Shown: positions 5,444 through 5,464 of the stretch, one piece after another
How positions within the stretch are numbered: position 1 is the stretch's first letter
How the letters are laid out: every line of letters starts with the position of its first letter
Assembly (NCBI GenBank): GCA_900769475.1
Contig: CAAGGQ010000007.1
Span: 1 to 5,464 of the forward strand
Direction of reading: 5' to 3'
DNA length: 5,464 nucleotides
From: Clostridia bacterium
GTDB lineage: Bacteria; Bacillota; Clostridia; Oscillospirales; CAG-272
Position numbers and translations under genes: made by a program
The notes under the pieces: model-generated
Told to the model about the DNA's origin: nothing
Database searches by the model: none
What the model saw: the letters and a program-made list of their open reading frames with translations, nothing else

Positions 5444-5464
5444 AGTTTTTAGAGATTCCCGATC
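5444..5464 (-). repeat. Right terminal inverted repeat of the IS, at the window end
   Basis: Ends AGAGATTCCCGATC at the last base of the window. Its reverse complement matches 4243-4263 at 20 of 21 positions. It lies upstream of the transposase promoter. Confidence 0.92.

Larger units (their letters stand above)
4243..5464 (-). mobile_element. Complete IS5-family insertion sequence
   Basis: An element of about 1.2 kb bounded by near-perfect terminal inverted repeats, carrying one DDE transposase. GATC stands at both outer ends. Because GATC is its own reverse complement, it may be the last four bases of the repeats (element 4243-5464, 1222 bp) or a 4-bp target duplication (element 4247-5460, 1214 bp). 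The left end is 10 bases from the sigG stop codon and the transposase points toward sigG. Reading frame, promoter and both ends look intact, so the copy may be active. Family assignment comes from the transposase; the subgroup is uncertain. Confidence 0.9.

Overview
The window looks like chromosomal DNA from an endospore-forming member of the Firmicutes, most likely a clostridial lineage of mid G+C content. The sporulation sigma factor sigma-G, strong AGGAGG-type ribosome binding sites and Firmicute-style promoters all point that way. I cannot name a genus.

Layout: positions 1-1589 (minus) hold the first 529 codons of the DNA helicase RecG, cut by the window edge. Just upstream on the same strand is an SGNH/GDSL-family hydrolase (1619-2350). 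The two are probably co-transcribed from an extended -10 promoter at 2393-2422. Next, also on the minus strand, is a self-contained rpsT unit (ribosomal protein S20): promoter 2869-2897, gene 2563-2826, and a strong intrinsic terminator 2515-2547. A gene-free interval of about 0.5 kb follows. It carries AT-rich stretches, a cluster of DnaA-box-like 9-mers (3128-3225) and three same-strand Spo0A-box heptamers (3241-3320). It ends in a sigma-F/sigma-G-type promoter (3395-3423) that reads rightward into sigG (3453-4232).

Ten bases after the sigG stop codon an IS5-family insertion sequence begins and fills the rest of the window (4243-5464). Its terminal inverted repeats match at 20 of 21 positions, and it carries one intact DDE transposase gene on the minus strand. 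The window stops exactly on the last base of the right repeat.

Housekeeping genes on the left (RecG repair helicase, S20) are transcribed leftward and the sporulation regulator is transcribed rightward, so the 0.5-kb interval is a divergent control region. The most interesting possibility is that it links replication initiation (DnaA) and sporulation entry (Spo0A) to the forespore regulator sigG. It could alternatively be a replication-related DnaA-binding locus. Both ideas rest on motif matches and are untested.
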